A stretch of DNA of 64,000 nucleotides from Gavia stellata (lineage: Eukaryota > Chordata > Aves > Gaviiformes > Gaviidae). The stretch covers positions 11,500,880 through 11,564,879 of the forward strand of contig NC_082603.1 in the NCBI RefSeq assembly GCF_030936135.1, written 5' to 3'. The notes under the pieces were generated by a model, which saw only the letters and a list, made by a program, of their open reading frames with translations, did not search any database and had not been told where the DNA came from. This document shows positions 11,363-25,700 of the stretch, piece by piece; within the stretch, counting starts at the first letter, position 1, and each line of letters starts with the position of its first letter. Position numbers and translations under genes: made by a program.

Positions 11363-14300
11363 GATGCTCATCTGGAAAAAAGTGAAGTAGAATGATCAGT
11401 TATCAGTTCTTATCACCTTTTCTATTTTTTGTTGCGTGTTCATCTTTTTTATTAAACCTTTCTCAAATGATACATTTTCATGTTGTATTGACATTTTAAT
11501 TGCAATAAATCAGCAGTAATACTAAATCTCAGTAAGTATTGACACTGCTGTGCTTCCAGCAAAAGGAATTAAATCCAGCTGACTGTAGTTATTAGAAATT
11601 CAATTTATTCTTGGATGACTGAGTTATATGCTGAAAGTAAAAACTCTGTGCAGCTATCAAGAGAAAGTCCTTTTTCTGAAAAAATGAAAAGTGTTCATTT
11701 CTTCTGTGGTTTTAAAAACTGCAAGAACAGAATCCAATAACCTTCATTATAATCTGAGACTCTCACTGTATTCTACAAACACTAACTGCAGTTGTTTCTG
11801 CAGGGCATTGGAGTATAGCATTGGCTCCTAATTACTAATGCAGTAATTCTAAGGCCAGTGTTTTTCAAGAAATCCAACTAGACAATCACAATGTTCTCAT
11901 GTTGCCTTCAACCTATGGAAACATCTTTGTAAACCTCTGCTGGAAAAAAAGACATTTTAGGGAGTATTTCACCATTTACTGTAGTACAGCTGTCTCTGGA
12001 GAAAAGTAGCAGCTGCATAACATCTTGAAGCACTAGTGCATGCCAGCCTGAGACAGGAGGGAAAACTGGGATTGCCTTGTTTAAATTCTGCATTCTACAA
12101 GGCTGCTTTTTTGTCCGTTGTAGTATGAAGAAATCTGAAGTTATGCAGAATCATCCTGGCTTTTGCTCATGAAATAAGAGGGGGGGAAATATCTTGGCAC
12201 ACCAGAAAATGCGTTTTTGAGGTGAAATAATAACCAGAAGACTTTCTTTAAACTAAATCAAACTTGTTTGACATGCATACCATCACAGAGCAATCTGCAG
12301 CTCATTGAGTCCTATCAGAGTTCTGCTGGCTCAGAAACCAGGACCTCTCCAGGTATGCTAGTTCATGCGTTTGTAGCCTTTGACTAAGTTTTTTAGGAAG
12401 TCTGCTGTCCAGAAATTGACTGTGGTCTTGAAATTAAACCCATCAGATAATATTACATGTCCACAACACAGGCTATGAGGTGGGATGCTGATTAGCCAAG
12501 CTAATTTAGGAACAGAACAAATGTGAGGAGCAGCAATGATATTAGTTCAATCAAATATTTGATTGCACTGCCAGAAATAATTAAATTGCAGAGTTCAAAG
12601 CTATGCTTTGCCTATTAGAATTTTTCCTGATTACTATTTTGTTAGATTTTGATATTAAAGACACTTCCAAAACAAAATGCCAAAGGCAATATTGGCTTTT
12701 TGCTTATTGTTTTAGACTTATTGTACCTCAATCAATATAAATTGTTACTCTTATTTTAATAAACCACAGTTGTGTTCATGTGTTCTAAACAACTTTTACA
12801 TCTGAGCTACTGAGCCTGACTCTGCAATTTATTACTTCATGTTGCTAGTCCTGTTTGAAATTGTAAGAGCTTTTCCAACATACAGGATTGTGGCACTGGA
12901 CCTATAAGCTTTGCTTTTTATTTAAAGCCAAGAAATTGGTGAATAAATTCTAATACTGCCTGCAGTTTCCCAGCCTCTTGGATGACAATTCTCCACTCTT
13001 TGTTACTGGAACACATTACTGTTTATGGAAGATATGCACATATTTCAGTGTTCATAAATCACATGCAAACATCTGTTCTTTAGATCAGTAGATGGAGTAT
13101 GGTAACTGCTTTTTACATTAATATCCATGATGTAATGCTCACCTACTGACATTATGCTTAAACTTTTAATATTTTAGCAAATATTTCAGTAATTTAACTT
13201 TTCAGGCAATGTAAGTCAAAACAGTAGAAAATGCAAATACACTTTGGCATAGAGTTATGTGGCCTGTACCCAAAAAATGTCAAATGGAAGTTGTACGATA
13301 GAGGGAGTAAATATTAAGAGCAACATGATCAACTTGGCTAAAATACAAGAGGTTCTGTTAGTAATTCTCTGTACTCATTACTGCCTTTGAAAGGGAATTT
13401 CTTACCCTCCCTCTTCCTGTGATAGCCTTAAACGGGCATCCTTTTCTTACTTGATGAATCTGGATTGTGTGTAGAGGTCTACATTTTTGTCTTAGTATGA
13501 TCTATTTCCCATGTGATTCTGCAGGCAAGATTTGAAGGCCTATTACTGTGAAGCTGTGCTCAGGAAACATATGGTATGTGTGGAAACCAAGACTGCATAC
13601 AAGTTAAAATGTAAGATGTGGGAAAGACAATATTGTATGACAGGGATGGGTGCTGGATGGAAAGGCAGAGGATAAGAGTTTTCTGTCTGTCTTCAATCTC
13701 AGCGTTGGTATTTTTACATAAAATGTTTTCAGCTATAAAGATACATCCTGAAGATTCTTCTCCTGTTTAGCATTTTTGTCAAGCACTTATTTGGTTGTCA
13801 TATGTACCAAGACTGTGGATTCATTGGTGGTTTTTCAACATCCCTTGTCTTTGTATTTGTTTTATGGGAATGGAGACTGGATATTTTGAGGCTAGACTTA
13901 TAAATGTCAGCATAGCAATTGAATTTTCATAGAATGAAAGTATGTATAAAAATGGAGAGTAAAAATATTCTATATTTCTAAAAGTTATTGAGTCCTACTG
14001 TAGTCAAGTGTTAGACAATAGGCTGAAGTTCTTTATCTGCAGAAAAGCAGCTCATTACTTTTAACTTGCCTACTAATCCTCTTGGTTTTACAAAAACCAA
14101 ACTGCTTTAGAATGAAGGGGGATCCCCATCTTAGGATTTCTGGAGTATTTCAGTACAGTTTGTGTGTTGTCTTTTAGGTTCTTCACAGTGACTATATGAA
14201 ATACGTATATTCAGAAAAACATGTTTGGGGCTTTTAAAACACTTTGTTTAATTTGTGGTTTTGATTTTTTTAATTAATTTTTAGAAGTTACTAGAAAAGG

Positions 14301-14479
14301 TGCTGTTTGAGTGCAGGTTAGCTTAGGGATTCTCCATGTATCTGTTTCTCACTGCCAGAGCAGAGTGCAGTAGGAACTGGCTTTAATATCCCACCCCCCT
14401 CTTCTTTCTGAGTCACCATAGAAATGGACTGTGAGAATTACCAAATTCAAATAATTATGGTCCTGCTGCACAAAGTTTC
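11363..14479. other. non-coding DNA with a homeobox-like palindrome
   Basis: No gene or clear repeat recognised. It includes an 18-bp perfect palindrome at 12548-12565 (CAATCAAATATTTGATTG) within AT-rich sequence. One such palindrome is not surprising in a window this long. Confidence 0.5.
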
Positions 14480-14612
14480 TTTTGATCAAGAGCAAGTCAT
14501 TTGAACCCTAATGTTTAATGGGTAATACTTACAGCCTCATAAAAGTGTAGTGATGCCTGATATCTCATAGTGCTTTGAACATGTGAAGTGCTATATAAAC
14601 AATATAGGGCTA
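14480..14612 (+). repeat. MIR- or L2-type 3' tail remnant
   Basis: Contains AGAGCAAGTCATTTGAACC followed by AGCCTCATAAAAGTGTAGTG, then TAGTGCTTTGAA and GAAGTGCTATATAAAC. This matches the familiar order 'caagtcact', 'gtgctttgagatcc', 'ggtgctatataa' at the end of old amniote MIR/L2-type elements. No terminal repeats remain, and divergence is high. Confidence 0.5.
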
Positions 14613-17600
14613 TTGCACACAACTCAAGCTATTAGCATTTCAGGCACGCTGCCCCAGGCCCTTAGAGGGGAAATCATGTCTTAGCTGGAAAATAGGCACC
14701 TTTTTGTGTTCTGTGTCTGCTTCCAGATTAAGTATCAGGAGCTTTCTAGGTAGCATATAGATATGAAAAAAAAGTATGTTTTTTCCAATACAATGTTTAT
14801 TACACAGTACTGGATACTAGCTAAAGGCAGACAGCATTCAGTTAGAACTGTGATTCTGAAAATGCAAGGATGGTAAATCATTGCCTGTTTGCATTATTTT
14901 CTTTTCTGTAATTGTATTTTGGCATTCTTGCATTTTTTCCTTTGTGAAATTTCTGCATGCAAATCTATTTGTTGCTAACATACTCAGTATTTTTCAAGTG
15001 TAATTTAAAACAGATGAGAGATTATGCTTCATCTTTGTTCCTAAAAATATCGCCATACTTTACACAAGTTAGTCTCAAATTGCATTTGTGGTCTATGTTT
15101 AACACTCCGTGTGTGTGTTTCTGTGTAAATGTTGGTGAAATCTTGTTCTTAAAATATCAGTATGAGTTAAGAAAATAGTAGAGGGACACTGGCTAAACAG
15201 CTGATGTCATATCTGTCTATTAGAGCTGAAGGTTCTGCTCAGAAGGGAACAAAGTTTTCATAAGATTGATGGAATTGCCTCATTTGCTTCATTTTGACTC
15301 TCCATCACACATCCTGTACACCCTGATAAATAAAGGCTACTGCTTAGGACCCATGAGACATGCCTATCTTGCAATCACTACAACATGCAGTCTGGGGTAG
15401 TAGAAAGGCTCATGGCTATCTTCAGAGAGAAGAGGAAATTCCTTGAAATCTTTTTATGCCAGTCATTGCTCCAGTTTAAAACCAAAACAGTTTTTGATCC
15501 AGAGTTGGCAAAACATTCTTTTTGCCTTTTGATGGTGTAACTTCTTATTTTCAACAGCAGAGACCATTCCAAAGAATCATATTTTTCTGCTTGCTTGGTT
15601 TTGGGTTTTTTTTGGTGTCTCAAGCTAAGCTTTTAGGCATGTTAAATGATGTAAACAAGTTTTGGATTTTTGTTACTGTTATCTAGGAACAACCATTCAA
15701 AACAAATATGTTATTGACTCAACCCTACAAAGCTCTGAACACAGAATAAGATCAGACTTTGAAGGACTGGGCACACAGTTTAAATATTTAGCATAGCAAA
15801 ACCCATTGCAGTACAATTACTTGTACTGGATCCAATGATTTACAGCACGAATGCGAAGCATAATCCCATGTAGTCAGGGAGCAAATGCCTAGCTTGTTTA
15901 CTGTTTTCAGTTGTGGTGTTTTTATAAAGACCAACACACACAAACTACTTACTTTCTGCCCTGGCAAAGGTATTTTTAAGTAATATATATTCTTCTAAAG
16001 AAAAATAGCCCATAATAGATCAGTATAAGATTGCAGGAACTGTTATAAAAGCCTTATCTTTATTGTTGAAAAATGGTCCACTCTTAATGTTTTTAATCTG
16101 CCTGTATTTTTGTGGTCTCTCAACACCCTTCTCCTTGTCCCTGTTGAGCTCAGCTGCCCTTTGAAAAGCACTTTGTGCTCCAGTGACCACTTTAAACTTT
16201 CTATTGACAAAATTAAGCTGGACTCCTAACTTATTTTTCCAACAGAAAGTGTGAGTTGAAAGTGGTCGTTGGCCCAAAAACCTATAGTGAGAGCAAAGAT
16301 GATTTTATTGGGAAGGGGGAGTGATGTTTTGGTCTCCTTTTCTGTCCTTCAAGCCCCTTCTCCTGTTAACTTATTATAACATTCTTGTTTCGTTCCTTCT
16401 CCCAGAGTCCCAGAAAACTGCAGTTCCTACACCTCTTCCTGAAGTTTCCCTTTTCCAGCCCCACAGCAGCAGTTTCGTTTTGGCAGACATCTGCTGCAGT
16501 AAGGAAGGGCAGGCCAGGAAATAAAGCAGTGTTTGGGACCTCAACTGAAACGGGTTTGTGAATCCAAATTTTGTCACTTAAAACCATGGGAAGACTGATG
16601 GGGATATTGGCAATGAAGTAAATGAATGAATGGGATGAGGGAAAGCATATATAGCCAAAGGAAGTGGACATGTATAGCCAAAGGAAGTGGAAATTATTAA
16701 ACCATTCCCTTTGCTCCACATATGCTTATGTGTCTTTTAAAAACACATGTAAATGCACATGCAGACATAGTTTAATGTGATGGAAGAAAGGGAAATGTCT
16801 CTTCCTTTTGGAGATTTAAGGGGATCACATTTGTACATCTGTAATACCCAGAAGGCTCAAACATAATCAAAATGTATTTCTACGCAACTGGGTCTTGCTT
16901 TTCTGCAGTACCTGATACATTTAAACCAACCTTTAATGACTGAGTAGTTTTTGGAGTAAGTAGATGGCATTTTATGCAGTCAGCACCTTCTCTAAAAAGT
17001 CTCTAGAGATCTGCTATTACCATCTCAGTAACCATTCTTAATTAACAAATCATAATCTGAACAACCATAGGTGACATTGGCAATTCTGAACTTTGTTCTG
17101 CATCAATACCTCCTTGGATTTATAAAACCTTTCTTGTTTAGGTAGCTACCGATTTTCTTGCTAAGGGTGATCAGGGAGTTTGAGGCTCACGGATTCAAAT
17201 TACTGTGCTGCTTAAAGGTGTTCTGTTTGTATTTTTCTCCAGAAAAATCTGAATGGAATTCTATTTGGTGGGAAGGCTCTATCACTTAAGTCCTATGGTA
17301 ACTCTATACTCCAAACACTTAATGCAGAGACATTATGCTGGCTTTTAGCAGATAGGGTGAATTTCATTCTTAGTGAATATGACCTAGGTGCTAAAAAGCT
17401 ATAGCTGAAAGTGCTAGGTTAAAAGCACAAGTCAGCTAGGTACATAAATATTATATGGCTATACCTTTAATGGGTTTCTGTTGTAGACTTGCTTTGTTTA
17501 AAGATTTCCATAACACTGCTGATTTATTGTGTCTTTTCTAGAAGTATGCTGTTAGCAGGAAACTCAGCTGAAGCACTTTCAATCATATTGGAGGATCATT

Positions 17601-20600
17601 ACACTTTCACTTGAATAACTAATTAGTCGCAAGAAATTAACCACTGCTGTTTAGCACAAAAACACTTCTAAGAAGGGCTTTCATTTTTGTTGTGGAAAAT
17701 GACCTCAGGCACTTGAGGAGGGGGGCAGAAGGGAGAAGTAATGATCCTGCTGTCTTTTAATATAACTTTTGTTTTCAATTCAACCTGGTAACTAGCAGGC
17801 AGCATAGCTGTCTGAACAGGGCACTGCATCTGGACTTGGGATAAATATTTTCTGATCTTGCCAGTCCCATGGATGTAATGGCTGACCTCATCCCATTGAT
17901 TGAAACTGGTTTAAGGTTCCAAATACTGTTCCTTAAGGCTGTGGGAGGCAGAATATGAGACTAAGGAAGAAATAAATTGGTGAATAGGATGGAAGGAAGA
18001 ATATAATATGACCAAAGAAAGGTTGTAATGAGTCTGTTCATGTCTCTGGAACTTATTTTTCTTGTTGTGAAATGTGGATCATGCTTAATGGGTGTATGAG
18101 GGTCTAGTCTGAGTGTCTTGCTTAAGAGTTTCAGTATTATTGTCATGTGCTGTTCACAGCACTGTTAATATAATGTAAGACATAGTGAAGCGAGGAAAGA
18201 GAATAAAGAGCAGCTAAAATACTTAGCAATTTGTCCTGCTTCTCTTAGGGCATAAACTGGAAGGAAATTGAAGACAAATGGTTTCTGAGATCTAGAGTCT
18301 TCTCTAATATATAAAATTCATTTAACAAGGCAATAACAGAGTGATAAATCCTGGTCACCACTTTTTTCTCTGGAACTGCCATTCCATTTCACTCCTGCTG
18401 TTTGAGAAAAATACACATAAAATAATTTTTATTTTATCATTTAAAACTATAACTTATGCATATAAAAATCGGTTGTCTCCTTTCAGTCTTCTCCTCCCTC
18501 TCTTGCAGAGGCAGTTAATTCCTCAAGTATTTGGAGAAAGAGAGAAGTATCATTCAGAATGTGAGGGCAAAGGGGAGGGGAAGCTTATTGGTATTTCTTG
18601 CTCTCCCCTTCCTTTTCTTTACCCACACTTGCAAGATTAGAAAGTTAAGTCTTCAGTACATGTATCTGAGATGTGGTGATACAGAAATGCTGGGAATTAT
18701 TCAGTGCGAAAAGAGTGGGCTACTGTAGTCATTAAAACTCCTCCTGAATATCAAAAATAAGGGTAGCATGGCCCCATTCCTATAATACTCTTAACACTTT
18801 TCCCCTCTTCTGTGTTCTTTGCCTTCTTTCCAATGCTTACTCTCAAGCACCTATTTTGGGTGCCTGAAGGTTAGGATCAGAATCTCATTCAGCTGTTTAT
18901 GATTATATTGAATTACGCGCATATCATAAGTGTCTCCTGAAAATATTCACATAAACGCAGTACTTGCTGGATGTGTGTTTTTTTTCTTTGGGTTTTTTTG
19001 GCTAAGTTTGCAACTTATTTTATTGGCACATGACAATACAGTAGAGAGGAAGGTCATGTCTGAGGTTTTTTTTATGGGGAGGTTTGCATGTGTGCATGCC
19101 AGGAAATGTAACTTCATGTGGAAGAAAACAGCAGTGCTGCCTTCTAGAAAGCAGACATGAGCAATGCAATTACATCTTCAGTCAAACCCATGATAGCATT
19201 TTTCTTGAGGAGCTATGGGGCAGACAATTTCAGATTGGGCAGGCTACCACTGAAACAAAACGGCACAAACATAGTCAGCCAAGAGCTTGTGCGTGTGCAC
19301 CATATGTGTAAGCCATTCTGCTTCAGGATAGCTGTACATAAGAACTCATTAGGAAAAATGAAGGGCGAAGGGCTTAGTGAAAGTTCTTTACTATTTTCTG
19401 GAAGATTACCTTCCAGGCTTTTTAAAACAATGTTACCCTGAAACTGCATGCAGGGAATTTCAAAAAGACCAAGGGATTTTGAAAGATCCCTTCCCTTAAC
19501 ACTTAGTGGAATTTCTGCTAAAAATTCCAGTGCTTTCCTTTGCACAATGCTGAAAAGGGCAATCCGAGTGCAAGAATAGCATAGAAATGTTAAACTCAAT
19601 GCAATGTATCTTTCAGATGAAACAGTATGCAATAGCCTAAGATTCTTTAGTTCTAGTACCTGTGGCTCATTCAAACTACATAGACACTCACACTTTTGTA
19701 GTCATTACAATTGAATAACATAACTGAATATAAAAGCATTAACAGATATCTGAGATATAGGCTGTTGACAGATGTCTCAATTTTCCTTTCCCCTTTATGA
19801 ACATGTTCTCTGGTTTGTTCCCATTACCTAATTTTGTTTTACTTGCTCTTCCATTTTGATCTGTAACTGTTCAATGAGTTTAATGTGTCTTCAAATAACA
19901 GGTGCTGACTTTGAGAGTAGTTTCAAACTGCAATTCAGATTGGGTTTGTTTGAGTTCTTACTCAGATCTAAATCTTGAAATTCCTTCCCACTTGGATACT
20001 CTTATTCATGCCACATCAAACATTGACTTGCTAATGTTCAGACATCAGCTGTCCCTATGCTGTGGAAAATATATGTCCTTCGTAGTCTTGTATAATCAAA
20101 AGAAGTGGAAAATATGTAGTCCAAAACCCCCTAAATATCTAGAGAGAAGGAAAACCTTTGAAATGCAATTAAAACAAATAGGCAGCTACGTCTCCCTTGC
20201 ATTTACACTTCAGTTATGTGATGAAATCACAGAACACAAAGGCTGATCATGAATGATTTTTCTTTACTGAGAAAACGTGTCTATACAGATGGAGTATGTT
20301 GAGCCAAGACACTGAGGGAGAGGCAAAGAAATATCACTTTATGTGAATTATAAGAAAAAGCATGTAACTATGTGCCATTCTTTCTGTTAGGAAACTCGTG
20401 TGTATTAGTTGTATGTAAATATAGCTACTTTTCTATTTCAGTAGCTGTGAATGCATGTAGTTGAAAAGACCAAGTAAATGAGAAAGTGGGTTGGGTTGGT
20501 CATACATTTGAGAATCCTTGCTTTGATTGGGCCTATGCTGAGTAAACCAAATGTGAAGGGATTAGCTCCTAAAGTGCATTCCAGGTGACTTCAGACAATT

Positions 20601-22689
20601 GGAAAGAAAGTTTCACTGTGCAAATGGAAACAAGGTTCCGAATTGGAGAAAGTATGCTTGCTTGCCCAGTATAGTCCAGTAAGAATTTTTTTTCCTCTTT
20701 CCCCACCCTTTCTTCCTCTACTGAGGACATAAACCAACCTTATTTGTCATCCTTTCTGGTTTCCCAAGGTGTAAGTTTGTAAACATGTCTTTATGCCAAT
20801 GAGTAAATACGTTTCTACAAAATTTTACAGTGCACGAGCATTCAAAGCTTGTACATTTCATCAGTTGATTACATTTTGATGTTCAGCAACAAAACATGGC
20901 TGCTTTTCTCAAATGATCAGCAGTGTTTCATACAGAGCTAGTGGTGATGAATTGAAGTTTCTATAGTTCAAAATTCATTGTAAGTGTAGTGTACAAATTC
21001 AGTATCTTTATAATTGCAAAGACTTGTTGGAGTTTTACAATTCTGAGTGGAAATCGGGATAGTTTTATTGGTCAAAACCAATAAATCTGTACTTTGCAGA
21101 TTATACCATGTCTCATGAAAATGAAGAACAAATAGTCCTTCTTGCATTATGGCTTCTTGGTGCCTAAAATGTTTGATATATATTAGATGTTTGTCAGAGA
21201 CGCATAGTCAGAAGCTGAATGATGATCAATGTCTTTGGCATTCTTCCCAGGATTTTTTCCACCACTATCTTTATTTAAAAAAAAAAAAAAGTAGTTTTGG
21301 GGCTTAGGACCTACGCTTCCTCATTTTTTTTTCTTGTGCTTTTTTGAGGCTTTGTATGGCACTAGTATCAACTATTCAATCAGTGTCTTTGAAAAGCACC
21401 TACCAGGCTGCCAGATTCCTGATGCAGTGAAGATAGATGGTGCCAGAAATCAGTCACTCCATGCTAAATATTGCTGCTGGTTCCACTCCCTGTCTCTCAG
21501 AGTCTGTAGAATTCTAATCTTCTGTTCTTTGGTGAAAAGATGGCAGAATTTAAAAACACCATCTGAAGTTGCTCTTACGTAACAAATGTCTTGTCATCCT
21601 GCATGGTTAAGGAGTTAAACAGGTCTCTGGTCTCAAATGTGGTAGCAAAGTCCTATTTTGTTTCCTTATGGTATCTTATATACATGGAATGCCCTTATGT
21701 ACAGCTACTGTCGTATTTGTCATTCAGTTGTTCACTTGCCAAGACTTAAGTTTAGTGAATTTAGAAATTCTTCTATTTTAAATAGTGTTTTGCTGCCAAT
21801 CAAGTCTAAATATCAACACTAAACTGCCTTGTATGTGCACAGAACACCAACTAGCAGAGTACCTATAAAGCAGTTCAGCTGCCCCCAGTTTCCACCACCC
21901 AGATGATGTCTGTACAGAGTTGGCATACTGAAAATTAAAACGATGTAATATTAAAACTAAAATCAGAAAAAGTAATGCTGAATCTAATGTGCAAACAAAT
22001 CCTTTTCACAATTGTAAATGCATCTTCATGGCATTTCCAGTTTTCATAGAATCTAGGGACCTTCCCAAAAATAGAGAGCCATTTGACTGTATGAGAAAAT
22101 AGAATTAATTTTCTAATCACACACACAATATGCAAGTAATTTTTAGAAGGTTTTAGAATTTTTAGTAGGCATTTAAAACAATCGTTATGAAATTAGCCTA
22201 GTGTAAACTCCATCAAGCTGCATTATTTTGCTTAAATGTGTTTTACAGCTGGCTCAGGTGCTTAACTTGGCACATAATACCTAAATTCAGAATCTGAAGC
22301 CTCAAAACACCTTATTCAGTGCTTGTCTCACTGTGGAGGTGCCCAAAGCTCCTAGCCCCCAAAATACCTGCCAGGTGAATTCCCTGTCACTTAGGCCAGG
22401 CTGGTGCTGAGCACTCCTCTGCAGAAGTGCCCTGCTGGCCTCTCTTCAGTATGCCTTGCACAACAGGCTGAAGGAGCATGCGGTTCCCTTTCCCTGTCTT
22501 TTCTTGCTCCTAGGAGCAGTCATTGGAGCAAATCCTAAAGACGAGGGAAGCTGGTGTCTCAGTTACCGAACTGTAGCTGAGCATATTCTCTATTGCCAAC
22601 TGAATATTTAATTGATCTTTGCATATTGTGAAAGCTTATGGAGGAGACATCTCAGAATATCCAGTTGCAGGTAGAGGGATTTGGGTTCA
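14613..22689. other. non-coding DNA, long unremarkable stretch
   Basis: No gene recognised. It holds the longest open frame of the window (153 codons, minus strand, 19213-19674), which has no recognisable domain. Features of note are the tandem duplication at 16650-16691, a 9-bp-stem inverted repeat at 21064-21085 (TTTATTGGT, loop CAAA), and a somewhat GC-richer patch at about 22330-22560 that I could not assign to a family. Confidence 0.55.
16650..16691. repeat. short tandem duplication, 23-bp period
   Basis: TATAGCCAAAGGAAGTGGA occurs at 16650-16668 and again at 16673-16691, separated by CATG. The two 19-bp copies are identical. Confidence 0.85.
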
Positions 22690-22730
22690 AAATCCCATTG
22701 GTAAAGCTGGAATTTGAATCTAGGTCTTAC
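22690..22730 (-). repeat. MIR-like SINE fragment, reverse orientation
   Basis: Reverse complement reads AAGACCTAGATTCAAATTCC followed by AGCTTTACCAATGG. This resembles the MIR segment 'cctggattcaaatcc' plus 'agctctgccact', including a tRNA-type B-box core (GATTCAAAT). Short and diverged. Confidence 0.4.
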
Positions 22731-25700
22731 ATGCCCTGGGCGGGTAAGATATTCCTTGAGACGGAGGCAGTAAAAGTGCCTGCTCCTTTGTCAGTTGGGA
22801 GAGAAGTGTTTTAGGGGCCAAACTACCCCTACAATTAGGAAATGGACATAACGATTGTGGGGTTTGGTTGACTCTTCTTGTCCTTAACTGAGAGGCTAAT
22901 ATATTCTTTTCTGGATGTTCTTCTTAGGCCTAAGTTGATATTGCTCCGCCTGCTGAAGTGACAGCTCCTGGGTGATGTGTGACATGGCACTGCCAAGAAA
23001 TTTGTAGGTGTGATGTTTTTTCTCCAGCTGGATAGTTCTCCAGGAAGAGGTTTACAGGTAAACCGGAGCCACAAAAATCTGTTTCCATTATCAAGGGGTT
23101 TAGCTTCAACTGCTAATTCTAGATATCTAATGTATGAACCCAGAATTTATGCATATGACTTTGGTAGCTGAAAATGTGAGCATATGAATTTGAGGGTCTG
23201 AGAAGGATTTTTAGTAGGCAAATTAGCTTTTAGCTAAGCCACACAAAGTAAACCTGAGAAGATAAAAGAAAATAATATTCATATGTACTAAACTGCTGAG
23301 TTTATTTCTATTTATTACTCTGCCAGCAAGTAGCTGGATGGCCTACATGAAAACAGAGGGCTCATTATACCTTACAAGTGCTTTCCTGGGGTTAAAAAGA
23401 TGGGAAAGAGCTCAGAGAGAGATTTCTTATTTTAAGATTATTAATATGGAGAATTACTAGTGGGAGCAACTTATAACCTTCAAGGCAGTTTTTTTCCTGT
23501 GTGTTTAAAAAACCAACCAAACAAACCTTTGATAACCTTTATTTTGATAATGTTATAATCCATCTTCAATGTATGGGAGCCTGAAGCCTTGCTTATCTGC
23601 AAAGTTGAACCTTAAGTGCTATGCCTTTTTCTTCTACTCTGAGTATGCCAACTAGAGTGTCTTAAAAAGGGGGATTTTCCTTTTTAGACGGGGATTTTCT
23701 AAGAAGGGATTTTCCTTTTTAATTGACTTTGGAAGGAGTTAACTGTGTTTTGAGCTTCCTTATCTGTGCTCACCTGCTTGAGTATGTTGTTAGACTACTT
23801 TATTAGTGAAACTTTATGCTGATATTTTTGTTTATTTTTCAAAAGATCAGGTAATTGGAAATAATCTAGTTACTCCTCTCTAGATGCCTTTGGAGAGACT
23901 TGGAAAAACTAATTGTAAAAATGTGCTATAGTATGAATCTTGCTGACTTTCATTTGATTTTTCATTCGTTAATTTGAGACAATGAAGGAGAACAGACGTT
24001 GCTTATGTAAAATGAGACTGGGAGTGCAACAACATGGAAAACATGCCTATTCTTGTGAGAGGTGTGGTGTGCGATAGCTTATGATGAGGTGCAGTTGAAG
24101 AGCTGTTAAGTCTAAGATGTATGCTGCCTAGTACAGGTCTGGTAGAGCTACTGTTTCTGATTGTGTATTTCACACCTTTGCCTTCCCTGCTTCTTCTCCC
24201 ACCATTGCAGCACTGTCCTACATTTTCACCTCATGGGGGAGGAAGAATTTAAAGGGGAATACTAGTTGGCAACAGAAGCATGCTTCCAGCTGGACTCTAA
24301 TGATAGACATGTGTTGCAAAAATGTACTGCAAGAAGGGAGAAAGGGAACTAATAGCCTCAGGAGCTATCATTCTGTTGTGAACTGTGGCAATGTAGATTG
24401 CATCACAAGGAGTTTTGTGTCTGTGGCTTATGACAAGTTGGTAATTGTAAACTGAAGATAACTCAGTGCACTGTTTACCTAATTTCTTGTTAAACTTGTC
24501 ATGGATATTCACTTGAGATGTGATTCTATTCAGGTTTGGCTTTTTCATCATACTCTAGTCATGTGGTTTCCTGGTTTTCTTATGTTTGAAAAAAAATCAG
24601 AAAGCTTGTCCTAGGTCAAGCCATAGAGGCATTATTTTTCAGGACCAAAATGCAGGCATAGATGTTTCTATGGGTTTTGGAAGTCTGTCTGGGTTTGGGG
24701 CAGGTTTTGGTTTCTTTCCTCCTGAAGTATGGCTCTCCATATTTCTTTCAAATCAGACATAGGTCCTTAATAATGAAAATTGATAATGTTTTAACTGCCA
24801 GGCACATAATTAACAATGTGTGTCAAAATTTGCAGCTTAAAGAGGTCTCTGGACAAGGTCAGCAAAATAGTTTACTGATTATACTAATTCACATTCATTC
24901 TAGAGAGTGTCTATGGTAGATTGTCTGATTATAAAAGTAATTATTAAACTGATATGGAAACTCTACTGCAGTAGCTTAAATTTCATTCTATTATTATATC
25001 ACTAAATCTACAATAGTATTTAAAAATCATAGGTACAGTAGCCCTGCCAAAAGTTTTTCTACAGCCCTATGCATTTGAGTGATGATAAGCAATGAAAAGC
25101 CCAGAGTGGACAGATAGTTACTATTTCACTGTTCCCTTCAGTCCCATCGTGTGTCTGAATATAGGTGCTTGCTACTTGACTGTGCAAGGAAATGATTAAA
25201 TATGTATGACTGGATTTTTGAATATACAAATTGGGTATTACAGACAATTGTGCTACCCTTGCATGCAAGTTGAAAAAATGGAAGAAGGCAGAGAATTAAT
25301 TTAGAGAAAACAAGCAAATATGTCTGAAATACTTTAAAACAAATGAACACATAGAGATATTTTATCAGGAAATTCAAAATTTGGTCACTGTGAACATGAC
25401 TAAATGTAATCAGGTCTGAACAAAGGGGGATCTTTGAGACAGAAGCATAATTAGACTTTTTGATTATAAAGAGTGAAAAAGGATTTTACAGCATCAAATA
25501 TTTTTGTCTGTTTGCTGGACCTCCCAGAGCAAAAACTTTCTATGTAGTTGAGAAGCAAACCAAAATATTTTTGCATTGTTTTTTGTAAAGACTTGTTTCC
25601 ATCAGCACTCCATAACTAATATCTGCTTGAAAATCTACTGACTTAAGCATTTAATTACGTGTTTTTCTATATAAGTATTGAAGAATGCATGTATTGGCGA

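Noticed and set aside
12548..12565. 18-bp perfect palindrome as a regulatory site
   Set aside because: A 9-bp half-site palindrome is expected roughly once per few windows of this size; no other support.
19213..19674. 153-codon minus-strand open frame, the longest in the window
   Set aside because: No recognisable domain, no exon context. Its length is near what chance gives in 64 kb on six frames.
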